From the NCBI GenBank assembly GCA_002313335.1, contig DCBC01000008.1, positions 15,995 to 41,808 on the forward strand: a stretch of DNA of 25,814 nucleotides, written 5' to 3'. Shown piece after piece: positions 1 through 7,874 of the stretch. How positions within the stretch are numbered: position 1 is the first letter of the stretch; each line of letters begins with the position of its first letter. The notes under the pieces are model-generated. The model did not search any database. It was not told the origin of the DNA and saw nothing but the letters and a program-made list of their open reading frames with translations. The DNA comes from Porticoccaceae bacterium UBA1117 (GTDB lineage: Bacteria; Pseudomonadota; Gammaproteobacteria; Pseudomonadales; Porticoccaceae). The position numbers and the translations under genes are program-made.

Positions 1-211
1 ACAAAAAAAGCACTATTTCGAATTATCCAAAATACGTGAGGCCCATTTCAAATCGAACCTATGTTGCTTTACACGCTATAGCGTCTCAGATAAAGTCCGG
101 CGAACAATTGATAAGTAAAATGGGCAGTTGATACATCGCGTTTAGATAATGAATTAAAGTCCTAATGAAGTGTCTCATCTAGGATCTAAATATTTCTTTT
201 TAAGGGAAGGT

Positions 212-2149
212 ATGCGAAAAAGTATCCAATCAAATAAAGATTTGGCATTACTCAATAAATACAGTGGCAGTTTATTGAGCGGTTCGCGATTTCTACCCTT
301 GTTTGTCACTCAGTTTTTCTCCGCATTAAATGACAATGTATATAAGCAAGCTGTATTGTTGTTGTTGGTTTTCCAAGCAGCTTCTGTCGCAGATGGAGCA
401 CTTTATTCCAATTTAGCTGCAGGCCTTTTTATTCTTCCTTTTTTCTTGTTCTCGGGAATGGCGGGACAACTGGCTGAAAAAACAGAGAAGTCCAAACTCA
501 TTCGTGTTGTTAAGTTGTTTGAAATACCGATTATGGTGGTGGGTGCCATATCCATTATGACGCAGCTAATTTGGTTAATGTTGGTCACGGTTTTTTTGAT
601 GGGACTACAAAGTACATTTTTTGGTCCGCTAAAATACAGTATTTTACCGCAACATGTGGCGCCACATGAGCTCACTAAAGCCAATGGATTGGTGGAGTCA
701 GGGACCTTTGTCGCCATCTTATTAGGTACAGTTTTCGGCACTTATTATATTACTCAGGAGGCCGGCCCCACCTATATCAGTATTGCTATATTGTGTTTGG
801 CGGTAATTGGTTATCTATGTAGTCGCTTTATCCCGATTAGTGAAGCCAATGACCGCAGTCTAAAGTTCACATTTAACATCTTTTCGTCCACAAAAAGCGT
901 TTTTTCCGAGCTTAACTCACAATCTGAATCAGTACGAAAGTCAGTGATTGGTATCAGCTGGTTTTGGCTCATAGGCGCTATTATTCTCACCGCCTTACCT
1001 AATTACGTAAAATATTTTTTGGGTGGTGATGAGCTTGTTGTCACCACAGCGCTGGTTGTTTTTTCGCTCAGTATCGCACTGGGCTCACTATTATGCGACA
1101 AGCTCTCTCGTTCCAGAATTGAGCTAGGAATAGTGCCCTTTGGCGCTATTCTCATCACCGTTTTTTTATACTTATTGAGTCAAGAACCTGCAATCACAGC
1201 GTACAGCGTGCCCACCGAGACTTTACTCACCCTGCGTCAGGTAATTGACACAGGCGATATGATTTGGCACTTAATCTGGATGGCAGGAATTGGCATATCA
1301 GCCGGCTTCTATACGGTTCCTTTATATGCTTTGATTCAGCAGCGAACCAATGAAAAGAGTCGCTCCCGTGTTATTGCGGCAAACAACGTATTAAATGCAT
1401 TATTTATGGTGGGTAGTGCCCTATTAAGCATAGTGACCTTGTCGATATTTGAGTGGAGTATTCCACAGCTGATGCTGTTATTAGCAGGTCTCAATTTCCT
1501 TGTTTCAATCTATATTTATACTAAAGTACCTGAGTTTTTCCTTCGCTTTGTTATTTATATGTTAGCAATCTGTATGTATCGGGTGCGCACTAGAGGCGAG
1601 GAAAATATCCCTGAAGAAGGCGCAGCTGTGCTTGTTGGGAATCATGTTAGCTTTGTTGATTGGATGTTCATCTTGGCCGCATCACCGCGGCTCGTCAGAT
1701 TTGTGGTGTTTGCACCTATTTATTATTCACCGGCTTTACACTGGTTATTTAAGGTGGCAAAAGCTATACCGATTGAGAGTGAAAAAACTAACCCAAAGGT
1801 TTTTGAAAAAGCCGTAGATGATATTGCTGAAGCGCTAAAAACAGGCGAGTTAGTAGGTATATTTCCAGAGGGTAAGCTCAGCGCAGATGGTTCCATTGAT
1901 GTATTTCGTCAGGGCGTGGAAACAATCATAAAGCGCACGCCTGTACCCGTTATCCCTGTGCACTTAAGCGGTTTATGGGGAAGTATGTTTAGTCGCAAAA
2001 CTAAATGGCGCCTACCGAGGCTGCGTTGGTCTTTGGTGTCAATTTCGATAGGTGAGCAAGTTAAGGCGGAGGATGTAACCGCAGATGATTTACGTAAGCG
2101 TGTGCAAGCACTAAAAAATGCGCATTCTCCAGATCTTGATCAAGGGTAA
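212..2149 (+). CDS. MFS lysophospholipid transporter fused to a PlsC-type acyltransferase
   Basis: This two-domain inner-membrane protein of about 645 residues probably imports lysophospholipids or related acyl-glycerophospho compounds and re-acylates them. Residues about 20-430 form a polytopic MFS permease resembling LplT (the FLPLFVTQFFSALNDN segment is typical). Residues about 455-640 are a 1-acylglycerol-3-phosphate acyltransferase domain with the catalytic NHxxxxD box (N477-D483) and the FPEG block (551-554). E. coli splits this function between LplT and Aas, and Aas also carries an acyl-ACP synthetase domain. No AMP-binding domain is present here, so the acyl donor must be activated elsewhere. 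I chose the ATG at 212 because AAGGG lies 5 nt upstream. An in-frame GTG at 170 would add 14 residues but has no good ribosome site. Fold and fusion are confident; the substrate is inferred. Confidence 0.87.
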   Translation: MRKSIQSNKDLALLNKYSGSLLSGSRFLPLFVTQFFSALNDNVYKQAVLLLLVFQAASVADGALYSNLAAGLFILPFFLFSGMAGQLAEKTEKSKLIRVVKLFEIPIMVVGAISIMTQLIWLMLVTVFLMGLQSTFFGPLKYSILPQHVAPHELTKANGLVESGTFVAILLGTVFGTYYITQEAGPTYISIAILCLAVIGYLCSRFIPISEANDRSLKFTFNIFSSTKSVFSELNSQSESVRKSVIGISWFWLIGAIILTALPNYVKYFLGGDELVVTTALVVFSLSIALGSLLCDKLSRSRIELGIVPFGAILITVFLYLLSQEPAITAYSVPTETLLTLRQVIDTGDMIWHLIWMAGIGISAGFYTVPLYALIQQRTNEKSRSRVIAANNVLNALFMVGSALLSIVTLSIFEWSIPQLMLLLAGLNFLVSIYIYTKVPEFFLRFVIYMLAICMYRVRTRGEENIPEEGAAVLVGNHVSFVDWMFILAASPRLVRFVVFAPIYYSPALHWLFKVAKAIPIESEKTNPKVFEKAVDDIAEALKTGELVGIFPEGKLSADGSIDVFRQGVETIIKRTPVPVIPVHLSGLWGSMFSRKTKWRLPRLRWSLVSISIGEQVKAEDVTADDLRKRVQALKNAHSPDLDQG

Positions 2150-2173
2150 GTCGAAAATTTATGGGTAATTGAG

Positions 2174-2210
2174 CAAATAGATTACTCTTGTGATGCACTA
2201 TTTGTTATTT
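2174..2210 (+). terminator. Possible AT-rich terminator after the MFS-PlsC gene
   Basis: CAAATAG (2174-2180) and CTATTTG (2198-2204) form a perfect 7-bp inverted repeat with a 17-nt loop, followed by the T-rich run TTATTTT. The stem is AT-rich and weak, so it may stop transcription only partly before the next gene. Confidence 0.3.
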
Positions 2211-2239
2211 TGTCAGTCATAGATAACAGGTAGTGATTA

Positions 2240-2662
2240 ATGATTAACACCAAAATTTATAAGTCGGTTTATGGTTTGTCTGAAAAACTTATGGCGGCGG
2301 CAACAAAAGACGATATAGAGGCCTTCGGGATACTCTATGCCGAGCTCAAGGCTATTTGCGTGGATAACGAAAATACTGACAAAGATCACCCAGAACAGTG
2401 GGAGACGCTGGCTGACTTTACCGAGGATTTGGAAGATGCTGTGGCTGGCTATGAAAAAGCCCTAGAAAAAGCCACAACGATTAACTCTAAAGATCATATG
2501 TCATCTATCGCTTTTTCTATGGCCACATTGCAACTTAAATTAGGCGAGACTGAGATCGCTACCAAAAATCTTCAAGATGCTAAAATTAGTGCAAATAAGA
2601 TTGCCGACAAAGACCTTAAAAAAGAAATAGACGATCTACTGGCGACAGTAGTAACAGAATAA
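2240..2662 (+). CDS. Small alpha-helical TPR-like protein, function unknown
   Basis: This is a 140-residue soluble acidic protein with no signal peptide or membrane segment. I do not recognise a named family. From about residue 55 to 135 the pattern of alternating small and large hydrophobic residues, with stretches such as AVAGYEKALEKA and IAFSMATLQLKLGETEIATKNL, looks like two tetratricopeptide-type helical hairpins. That suggests a protein-interaction adaptor; the role is not predictable. The ATG at 2240 follows an AGG-containing ribosome site (AACAGGTAG) about 9 nt upstream. It lies 90 bp after the MFS-acyltransferase gene on the same strand, with a weak possible terminator between. Amino-acid composition and reading-frame quality look like a real gene. 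Confidence 0.7.
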   Translation: MINTKIYKSVYGLSEKLMAAATKDDIEAFGILYAELKAICVDNENTDKDHPEQWETLADFTEDLEDAVAGYEKALEKATTINSKDHMSSIAFSMATLQLKLGETEIATKNLQDAKISANKIADKDLKKEIDDLLATVVTE

Positions 2663-2845
2663 ACGTGGTTTAGAGCCTGTGCGCTTTTTCATGTGCGGTC
2701 ACATTATTTACTATATCTGCGCCGTTACGCGTAGTCGCGCATCTAACTATCCGGACATGGCTTCATGGGCGGCTCTATGCGGCCGAAAGTCGCTCAGGCA
2801 AACGATAGGCAGCATAATCAGCCAAGATCGCTTACACAAAGAAAA

Positions 2846-2922
2846 TGGTAGCTACGAGTGGACTTGAACCACCGACCCCAGCATTATGAATGCTGTGCTC
2901 TAACCAGCTGAGCTACGTAGCC
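2846..2922 (-). tRNA. tRNA-Met (CAU), elongator type
   Basis: Read on the minus strand this is a full 77-nt cloverleaf with encoded CCA. The acceptor starts GGCTACG, the D arm is GCTCAGCTGGTTAGAGC, the anticodon stem is CAGCA/TGCTG around loop TTCATAA (anticodon CAT), and the T arm contains GGTTCAAGTCC. The anticodon stem lacks the three G-C pairs of initiator tRNA, and the sequence follows E. coli elongator tRNA-Met rather than tRNA-Ile2. The acceptor closes with a G1-U72 wobble where E. coli has G1-C72. It is transcribed alone, against both flanking genes. Confidence 0.97.
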
Positions 2923-2966
2923 ATAGGTGATGACCGGCAAAACCGACCGGGCATTTTGGAGGCGAG

Positions 2967-2995
2967 AAGTTACACTTGACGTGGCTCCGAGTCAA
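2967..2995 (-). promoter_or_regulatory. Likely promoter for tRNA-Met
   Basis: On the minus strand TTGACT (2990-2995) is separated by exactly 17 nt from TAACTT (2967-2972), a weaker -10 match, about 45 nt before the tRNA 5' end. The -35 is embedded in a dyad at 2974-2997. Confidence 0.4.
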
Positions 2996-2997
2996 GT
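2974..2997. repeat. Perfect 7-bp inverted repeat in the tRNA-Met promoter
   Basis: ACTTGAC (2974-2980) and GTCAAGT (2991-2997) are exact inverted copies, 10 nt apart. The right copy supplies the -35 of the proposed tRNA-Met promoter. The spacing of about 17 bp between arm centres, on nearly the same DNA face, is compatible with a dimeric regulator site, but this is inference. Confidence 0.4.
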
Positions 2998-3186
2998 CTG
3001 ATCGGCACCTTTTTCCCTTAATTCGTTGCTCTCCAAAAGGTAGTACACTAGGATAGTCCACACAGCGCGGGTTTTTGCCCAAGTGTTATCAATAGGACGC
3101 ATGGGTTTACCATCGAATTAAGACAAACAAAAAACTAAATAAACGTAACAAGAATGGCCAAAGTGCATTCTTGGGGAGTATAAGTT

Positions 3187-4803
3187 TTGGATCAAATAAG
3201 TGCTAATGATCAGGATACAGCAGTAACAATTTCTACTAGAAAGTCAGGTTTTTACAAGGGCTTTAATCCTGTTGTGGCATTGATGCCAAAGATTTTAGTC
3301 GCTGCGCTAATTTTGTGGGTGGGTTTGTCACCTTCTGCGGCTGGGCAAGTCTTGTTGGACGTTCAAACATGGTCTACGCAAAACTTTGGTGGCTGGTATG
3401 TCTATGTCACGGCGTTTTATACCATCGTTTGCCTAGCCCTCGGTATTTGGCCACGTACTGCGCATGTGAAGCTGGGTCAGATTGACGAGAAGCCCGAGTT
3501 TTCTATGTTCACTTGGCTGTCTATGATGTTTGGGGCCGGCATAGGTATAGGAATGTTGACCTATTCCACGGCAGAGCCGATTTTTCATTTTGCTAATAAT
3601 CCCGATACGATTAAGGGTCTCACCACAGGCTTGGACGAAGATAACGTTCGTAATGCCTACAAGTGGGCCATGTTGCATTATGGTCTAACGCCTTGGGCCT
3701 GTTACGGCGTAGTAGGTATTTCTTTGGGTTATCTGTCTTACAACCGCGGTCTACCGTTAACTATTCGTAGTGCATTACAACCTCTGTTTGGGCGCGCTAT
3801 GTCGGGCGGTTTCGGTCATGTGGTAGACATTGTTGCCATTCTCGCCACCATTGTTGGTCTGAGTGTGACCATTGGTTACGGGGTGTCTCAATTTGCGTCA
3901 GGCCTATTTAACATAACCGGGGCTGACTGGCTCGTGGGAGAGGGTGGTAAACCGACCTTGCTAGCGCAGCTAATGGGCCTTATTTTAATCATCAGTGCGT
4001 CCTGCCTATCGGCTATGTCTGGGTTGCAAAAGGGCATCAAATGGCTGTCCAATATTAATATGGGGCTGTCGGTCTTTTTGATTGCGTTTTTTGTCTTGTT
4101 CGGCGCTACTTTCTTTGCACTACAAACCTTCTTTTATGCCATCTGGGACTACTTAATTGCGCTGCCGGCAATGTCCACTACTGTTTGGCAGGCCGCGGGG
4201 ACAGATACTTCAGTCGCTCTCGAAGGGTGGCAGGCGTCTTGGACTATCTTTTATTGGGCCTGGTGGATCGCTTTTGCTCCCTTTGTAGGTTTATTTTTAG
4301 CGCGAGTGTCTCGTGGCAGAACCATTCGCGAATATGTTATTGGCGCGATGATTATCCCCTCATTAATTTGTTTGGTATGGTTTACCTTTATCGGTGCAAC
4401 CGCCATTGATCTAGAGCTATCAGGTGTCGCTCAAGGCGCTATTGTCAATGCAGATATTTCTGCACAGCTGTTTGAGACCATTAACTTGATCCTCACGCCT
4501 AACATGGCTGTGGGTCTGTCTGTGGTTATTGTGGCCTTGCTACTCACCTTTCTGGTCACCTCGGCAGATTCGGGTATTTTAATTATTAATACGCTGGCAT
4601 CAGGGGGCAACCAAAGCCAAAAACAGACCAAGCATGTGGTTATTTGGGGTACGCTCTTTTCAATCTTAATTGGTGTTTTGTTGGCTGCTGGTGGAATGGA
4701 TGCTCTGAGGTCAGTCATGATTATTGGTGCGCTGCCATTTTCTATTGTTATGGCGCTAATGGCGGTGTCTCTCGTTAAAACCCTAATCACTGACGAAAAA
4801 TAA
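3187..4803 (+). CDS. BCCT-family betaine/choline/carnitine-type transporter
   Basis: This 538-residue inner-membrane secondary transporter has about 12 membrane helices and imports a quaternary-ammonium or sulfonium compound (glycine betaine, choline, carnitine or DMSP in known relatives). Family signatures are MFGAGIGIGMLTYSTAEP, corresponding to the Na+-site GxGxG helix of BetP, and the family-defining segment at residues 352-365 (WTIFYWAWWIAFAP) followed by VGLFLARVSRGRTIRE. In BetP and BetT this segment reads ISWSP; here the Trp is Phe363, so specificity may differ. Translation starts at TTG (3187-3189), supported by GGGGAG ending 8 nt upstream; no ATG fits. The tail after the last helix is short, without the long osmosensing C-terminus of BetP. 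The thiolase gene follows 126 bp downstream. Family is certain; the substrate is open. Confidence 0.93.
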   Translation: MDQISANDQDTAVTISTRKSGFYKGFNPVVALMPKILVAALILWVGLSPSAAGQVLLDVQTWSTQNFGGWYVYVTAFYTIVCLALGIWPRTAHVKLGQIDEKPEFSMFTWLSMMFGAGIGIGMLTYSTAEPIFHFANNPDTIKGLTTGLDEDNVRNAYKWAMLHYGLTPWACYGVVGISLGYLSYNRGLPLTIRSALQPLFGRAMSGGFGHVVDIVAILATIVGLSVTIGYGVSQFASGLFNITGADWLVGEGGKPTLLAQLMGLILIISASCLSAMSGLQKGIKWLSNINMGLSVFLIAFFVLFGATFFALQTFFYAIWDYLIALPAMSTTVWQAAGTDTSVALEGWQASWTIFYWAWWIAFAPFVGLFLARVSRGRTIREYVIGAMIIPSLICLVWFTFIGATAIDLELSGVAQGAIVNADISAQLFETINLILTPNMAVGLSVVIVALLLTFLVTSADSGILIINTLASGGNQSQKQTKHVVIWGTLFSILIGVLLAAGGMDALRSVMIIGALPFSIVMALMAVSLVKTLITDEK

Positions 4804-4929
4804 TGGCCCGCAGTGCTGCATTAACTGGGTACTGGATAGTCATTATTAGATACTGTTAAAAGGGGCTCTAAGCGGCAATAATACACACAACTAATAATAT
4901 CAATCAGTAGTACTACAGAGGACAGAATA

Positions 4930-6111
4930 ATGAGAGAAGCAGTAATCGTATCCACGGCGCGAACAGCGCTAACCAAGGCGGCTCGAGGCGCATTTAACAA
5001 TACTCATGGTGTAAAGCTAGCAGCTCACTCCATTGCACATGCTATTGCGCGTGCTGGAATTGATCCTGCAGAAGTGGATGATGTCATCTTAGGTAATGCT
5101 TCACATGCAGGTACTACTGGCATGAACATTGGCCGCAATGCTGCTCTTTCAGCGGGTTGCCCGGTTACTACATCAGGCACCACTATTAACCGCTTTTGTT
5201 CATCGGGCTTGCAGTCTCTTGCCATGGGCGCAGGGCGAATTATTGCTGAAGGCGTCGATATTATGGTTACTGGGGGTGTTGAAAGTATCTCAATTCCTGG
5301 TACAAGTGATCCCTCTGAGACGGTAGAGCCTGAGCTATTTGGTAAGTACCCGGGTTTGTGGTATCCAATGATCAAGACCGCTGACATTGTTGCCGATCGT
5401 TACAATATCTCTCGTGAAGCGCAAGATGAGTACTCACTGATCAGCCAGCAACGCACAGCTGCAGGACAAGAGTCCGGCAAGTTTGACGACGAAATTGTCG
5501 CCATGAACACGATCATGAAAGTAAAGAATAGAGAAACGGGCGAAATCACCGAGCAGGCTGCGGTAGCTGATCGTGATGACTGTAACCGTCCGTCCACTAC
5601 TATAGAAGGGTTAGCGAGCCTAGCACCTATTATGGGTGAAGGTAACTTCATTACTGCGGGCAACGCCTCTCAGCTGTCTGACGGGTCCTCTGCACAGGTT
5701 ATAATGGAGCGTTCTGAAGCTGAGCGTCGTGGTTTAGATATCCTTGGTACATTCCGTGGGTTTGCTGTTGGTGGTTGTGAGCCAGATGAGATGGGTATTG
5801 GTCCTATTGTGGCTGTGCCTAAGTTGCTCAAAGCAGCTGGCCTAACGGTTGATGATATCGATCTTTGGGAGCTTAACGAAGCATTTGCCAGCCAGGTCAT
5901 CTACAGTCGCGATACCCTAGGTATCCCGATGGAAAAGTTGAATGTCAATGGTGGTTCTATCTCTATTGGCCACCCATTCGGCATGTCAGGTTCACGCATG
6001 GTCGGCCATTTGTTAATTGAAGGTCGTCGCCGTAAAGCTAAGTATGGTGTTGTTACCATGTGTATTGGTGGCGGCATGGGTGCAGCAGGATTGTTCGAGA
6101 TTAACGGTTAA
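4930..6111 (+). CDS. Thiolase (acetyl-CoA C-acetyltransferase / acyltransferase)
   Basis: This 393-residue cytosolic thiolase catalyses reversible Claisen condensation of acyl-CoAs or thiolytic cleavage of 3-ketoacyl-CoA. The catalytic set is intact: nucleophile Cys90 in NRFCSSG, Asn316 in NEAF, His348 in GHPFG and Cys378 in CIGGG. Length and positions nearly coincide with the biosynthetic thiolase PhaA of Zoogloea. Both the degradative (FadA-like) and biosynthetic (PhaA/AtoB-like) roles remain possible because no fadB or phaB partner is adjacent. The ATG at 4930 follows AGAGGA by about 9 nt. It lies downstream of the BCCT gene on the same strand, which might link it to catabolism of the imported compound, but the 126-bp gap allows independent transcription. 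A strong terminator follows. Confidence 0.9.
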   Translation: MREAVIVSTARTALTKAARGAFNNTHGVKLAAHSIAHAIARAGIDPAEVDDVILGNASHAGTTGMNIGRNAALSAGCPVTTSGTTINRFCSSGLQSLAMGAGRIIAEGVDIMVTGGVESISIPGTSDPSETVEPELFGKYPGLWYPMIKTADIVADRYNISREAQDEYSLISQQRTAAGQESGKFDDEIVAMNTIMKVKNRETGEITEQAAVADRDDCNRPSTTIEGLASLAPIMGEGNFITAGNASQLSDGSSAQVIMERSEAERRGLDILGTFRGFAVGGCEPDEMGIGPIVAVPKLLKAAGLTVDDIDLWELNEAFASQVIYSRDTLGIPMEKLNVNGGSISIGHPFGMSGSRMVGHLLIEGRRRKAKYGVVTMCIGGGMGAAGLFEING

Positions 6112-6143
6112 TAGAATAATTCCTGGCTAACGTCAGAGTCATT

Positions 6144-6182
6144 AAAAAAGCCCGGTTCCTTGAACAGAAGCCGGGCTTTTTT
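6144..6182. terminator. Bidirectional Rho-independent terminator between thiolase and ilvC
   Basis: GCCCGG (6150-6155) pairs with CCGGGC (6171-6176), extended by the flanking A6 and T6 tracts (6144-6149 and 6177-6182), around a 15-nt loop. The A-tract before and T-tract after make it work in both directions, as expected between the convergent thiolase and ilvC genes. Confidence 0.92.
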
Positions 6183-6217
6183 GTCTCTATTGGCCGCTAG
6201 TTAGCAACCACTCACTA

Positions 6218-7705
6218 TTACGCGCTAGCTGATTCTACAATGCGTTTCATGTCTGTCATGTAGCCGCGCAGTTCGTGGCCAATAATTTCTACATCATGGT
6301 CGCGAATGGCGTCGTTGACTTCAATTAAACGAATATTATCTACCGCATTGGAAGGGTCGGTTAAACCGCCGCCTAGGTCTTCTAAGGTCAATGCATCAGC
6401 ATGTGCTTGCAGGAGAGGCACAGCGGCGTGGGTGAATAGGTAGTTACCGTATTCAGCGGTATCAGAGATTACTACGTTCATTTCGTATAGCTTGTTACGA
6501 GCAATACAGTTGGCTATTAATGGCGTTTCGTGCAGTGACTCGTAATAGGCGGACTCTTCGATAATGCCTGAGGCAACCATGGTGTCAAAGGCCAGTTCAA
6601 CGCCCGCTTTGATCATGGCTACTAAATAAATGCCTTTATCATAATACTCTTGCTCGGTTATCTCTGTGTCACAGTCAGCCGCTTGCTCAAAGCTAGTGTC
6701 TGCGGTTTGGGCGCGCCACTTTAAAAGGTTGGCGTCATCATTGCCCCAGTCGACCATCATTGTGCGAGAGAACTCACCTTCAATAATGTCGTCCATGTGC
6801 TTTTGAAATAATGGCGCTAAAGTAACTTTTAACTCTTCTGCCATATCGAATGCTTTGATTTTGGCAGGGTTGCTCAAACGGTCCATCATGTTGGTAATGC
6901 CGCCGTGCTTAAGTCCTTCGGTGACTGTTTCCCAGCCATATTGTATTAACTTGCGAGCATAGGCCGCGTCAACACCAAGGTTGAGAAGTTGCTGATGACC
7001 CAAGATAGCGCCGGTCTGTAACATTCCACAAAGAATAGTTTGCTCACCCATTAAGTCTGACTTAACTTCGGCGATAAAGGATGATTCCAAAACGCCCGCC
7101 CGATCACCACCAGTGGCTGAGGCATAGGCTTTAGCAATGGCGTGGCCATTGCCTCTAGGGTCATTCTCTGGGTGAACAGCAATCAGTGTTGGTACACCAA
7201 ATCCGCGTTTGTACTCTTCGCGCACCTCCGTACCAGGGCACTTAGGAGCAACCATAATCACAGTTAGATCAGGGCGGATCTGCATGCCTTCTTCAACAAT
7301 GTTAAAACCATGCGAGTACGCTAGAGTAGCATTCTGTTTCATTAACGGGAGTACCGCAGTAACCGCGGCTGTGTGTTGTTTGTCTGGGGTTAAGTTAAGT
7401 ACCAAGTCTGCGGCAGGAACTAGTTCCTCTGCGGTACCCACGGTAAAACCGTTCTGTGAAGCCCAGAGATAAGACTGACGTTTCTCGGCAATGGCTTGCT
7501 CGCGCAATGCGTAGGAAATGTTGAGTCCTGAGTCACGCATATTAAGGCCTTGATTGAGCCCTTGAGCGCCACAACCAATAATGACGATGTTCCAGTCTTT
7601 GATAAGATTACATCCATCAGTAAATTCGCTGCGATCCATAAAGCGACACTTTCCCAGCTGGCTCAGCTTGTTGCTGAGGCTAAGAGTATTGAAATAGTTA
7701 GCCAT
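6218..7705 (-). CDS. ilvC: Ketol-acid reductoisomerase (NADP+), class II
   Basis: IlvC converts 2-acetolactate and 2-aceto-2-hydroxybutyrate to the dihydroxy acids in valine, leucine and isoleucine synthesis, using Mg2+ and NADPH. The protein is 495 residues, matching the long class II form of E. coli (491), and starts [18 protein letters not shown] as that family does. The Rossmann loop [17 protein letters not shown], the [18 protein letters not shown] block and two C-terminal helical domains with [15 protein letters not shown] and the [20 protein letters not shown] repeat are all present. The ATG at 7705 follows GGAGA by about 6 nt. It is transcribed divergently from ilvY across a 169-bp region carrying likely IlvY operators, so induction by its own substrates through IlvY is expected. 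Its end faces the thiolase terminator. Confidence 0.98.
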   Translation of the reverse strand: MANYFNTLSLSNKLSQLGKCRFMDRSEFTDGCNLIKDWNIVIIGCGAQGLNQGLNMRDSGLNISYALREQAIAEKRQSYLWASQNGFTVGTAEELVPAADLVLNLTPDKQHTAAVTAVLPLMKQNATLAYSHGFNIVEEGMQIRPDLTVIMVAPKCPGTEVREEYKRGFGVPTLIAVHPENDPRGNGHAIAKAYASATGGDRAGVLESSFIAEVKSDLMGEQTILCGMLQTGAILGHQQLLNLGVDAAYARKLIQYGWETVTEGLKHGGITNMMDRLSNPAKIKAFDMAEELKVTLAPLFQKHMDDIIEGEFSRTMMVDWGNDDANLLKWRAQTADTSFEQAADCDTEITEQEYYDKGIYLVAMIKAGVELAFDTMVASGIIEESAYYESLHETPLIANCIARNKLYEMNVVISDTAEYGNYLFTHAAVPLLQAHADALTLEDLGGGLTDPSNAVDNIRLIEVNDAIRDHDVEIIGHELRGYMTDMKRIVESASA

Positions 7706-7719
7706 TGTGTTCTCCAGTA

Positions 7720-7732
7720 ACCGCTATGCGGT
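7720..7732 (-). promoter_or_regulatory. Small perfect hairpin in the ilvC 5' leader
   Basis: ACCGC (7720-7724) and GCGGT (7728-7732) form a perfect 5-bp GC-rich stem with a 3-nt loop a few bases upstream of the ilvC ribosome site. It could modulate ribosome access or protect the mRNA end; no function is proven. Confidence 0.35.
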
Positions 7733-7831
7733 CAGTTAATTAAGATTGTCCAAGCCACAAGACTTCGGCTTCGGGTAACTAGTGTAACGAAAAATGATTG
7801 TTGCTTAAAACGATATGTATACAACATTACG

Positions 7832-7860
7832 TTGCATTTTTTGCAATAACAGCAGTTATT
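7832..7860. promoter_or_regulatory. Likely IlvY operators between ilvC and ilvY
   Basis: Two adjoining perfect palindromes lie in the divergent promoter region: TTGCATTTTTTGCAA (7832-7846), which contains the LysR-type T-N11-A core, and AATAACAGCAGTTATT (7845-7860). E. coli IlvY binds tandem operators in the same location. The palindromes would sit inside coding sequence if ilvY began at the ATG at 7815, which supports the later start at 7875. Confidence 0.55.
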
Positions 7861-7874
7861 CAGTACCATTCGCT

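Larger units (their letters stand above)
2663..3186. other. Non-protein-coding stretch around tRNA-Met
   Basis: Between the helical-repeat gene and the BCCT gene I find only tRNA-Met (2846-2922) and a likely tRNA promoter with a dyad (2967-2997). Short open frames here (for example 2679-2867 on + and 2900-3082 on -) overlap the tRNA and have no family resemblance or ribosome site. The last 20 bases carry the ribosome site of the BCCT gene, GGGGAG at 3173-3178. Confidence 0.5.

Noticed and set aside
1..169. Promoter or partial gene at the left edge
   Set aside because: TTGATA-like hexamers at 108 and 128 have no well-spaced -10 partner, and no coding frame enters from the left edge convincingly.
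403..741. Minus-strand open frame of 112 codons inside the MFS-PlsC gene, and similar ones at 4431-4790 and 5025-5387
   Set aside because: All are shadows of strongly supported genes on the other strand.
2679..3082. Short open frames around tRNA-Met on both strands
   Set aside because: They overlap the tRNA or its promoter and have no ribosome site or recognisable protein character.
7815..7874. N-terminal extension of ilvY from the ATG at 7815
   Set aside because: The added 20 residues are absent from E. coli IlvY and the DNA holds operator-like palindromes.
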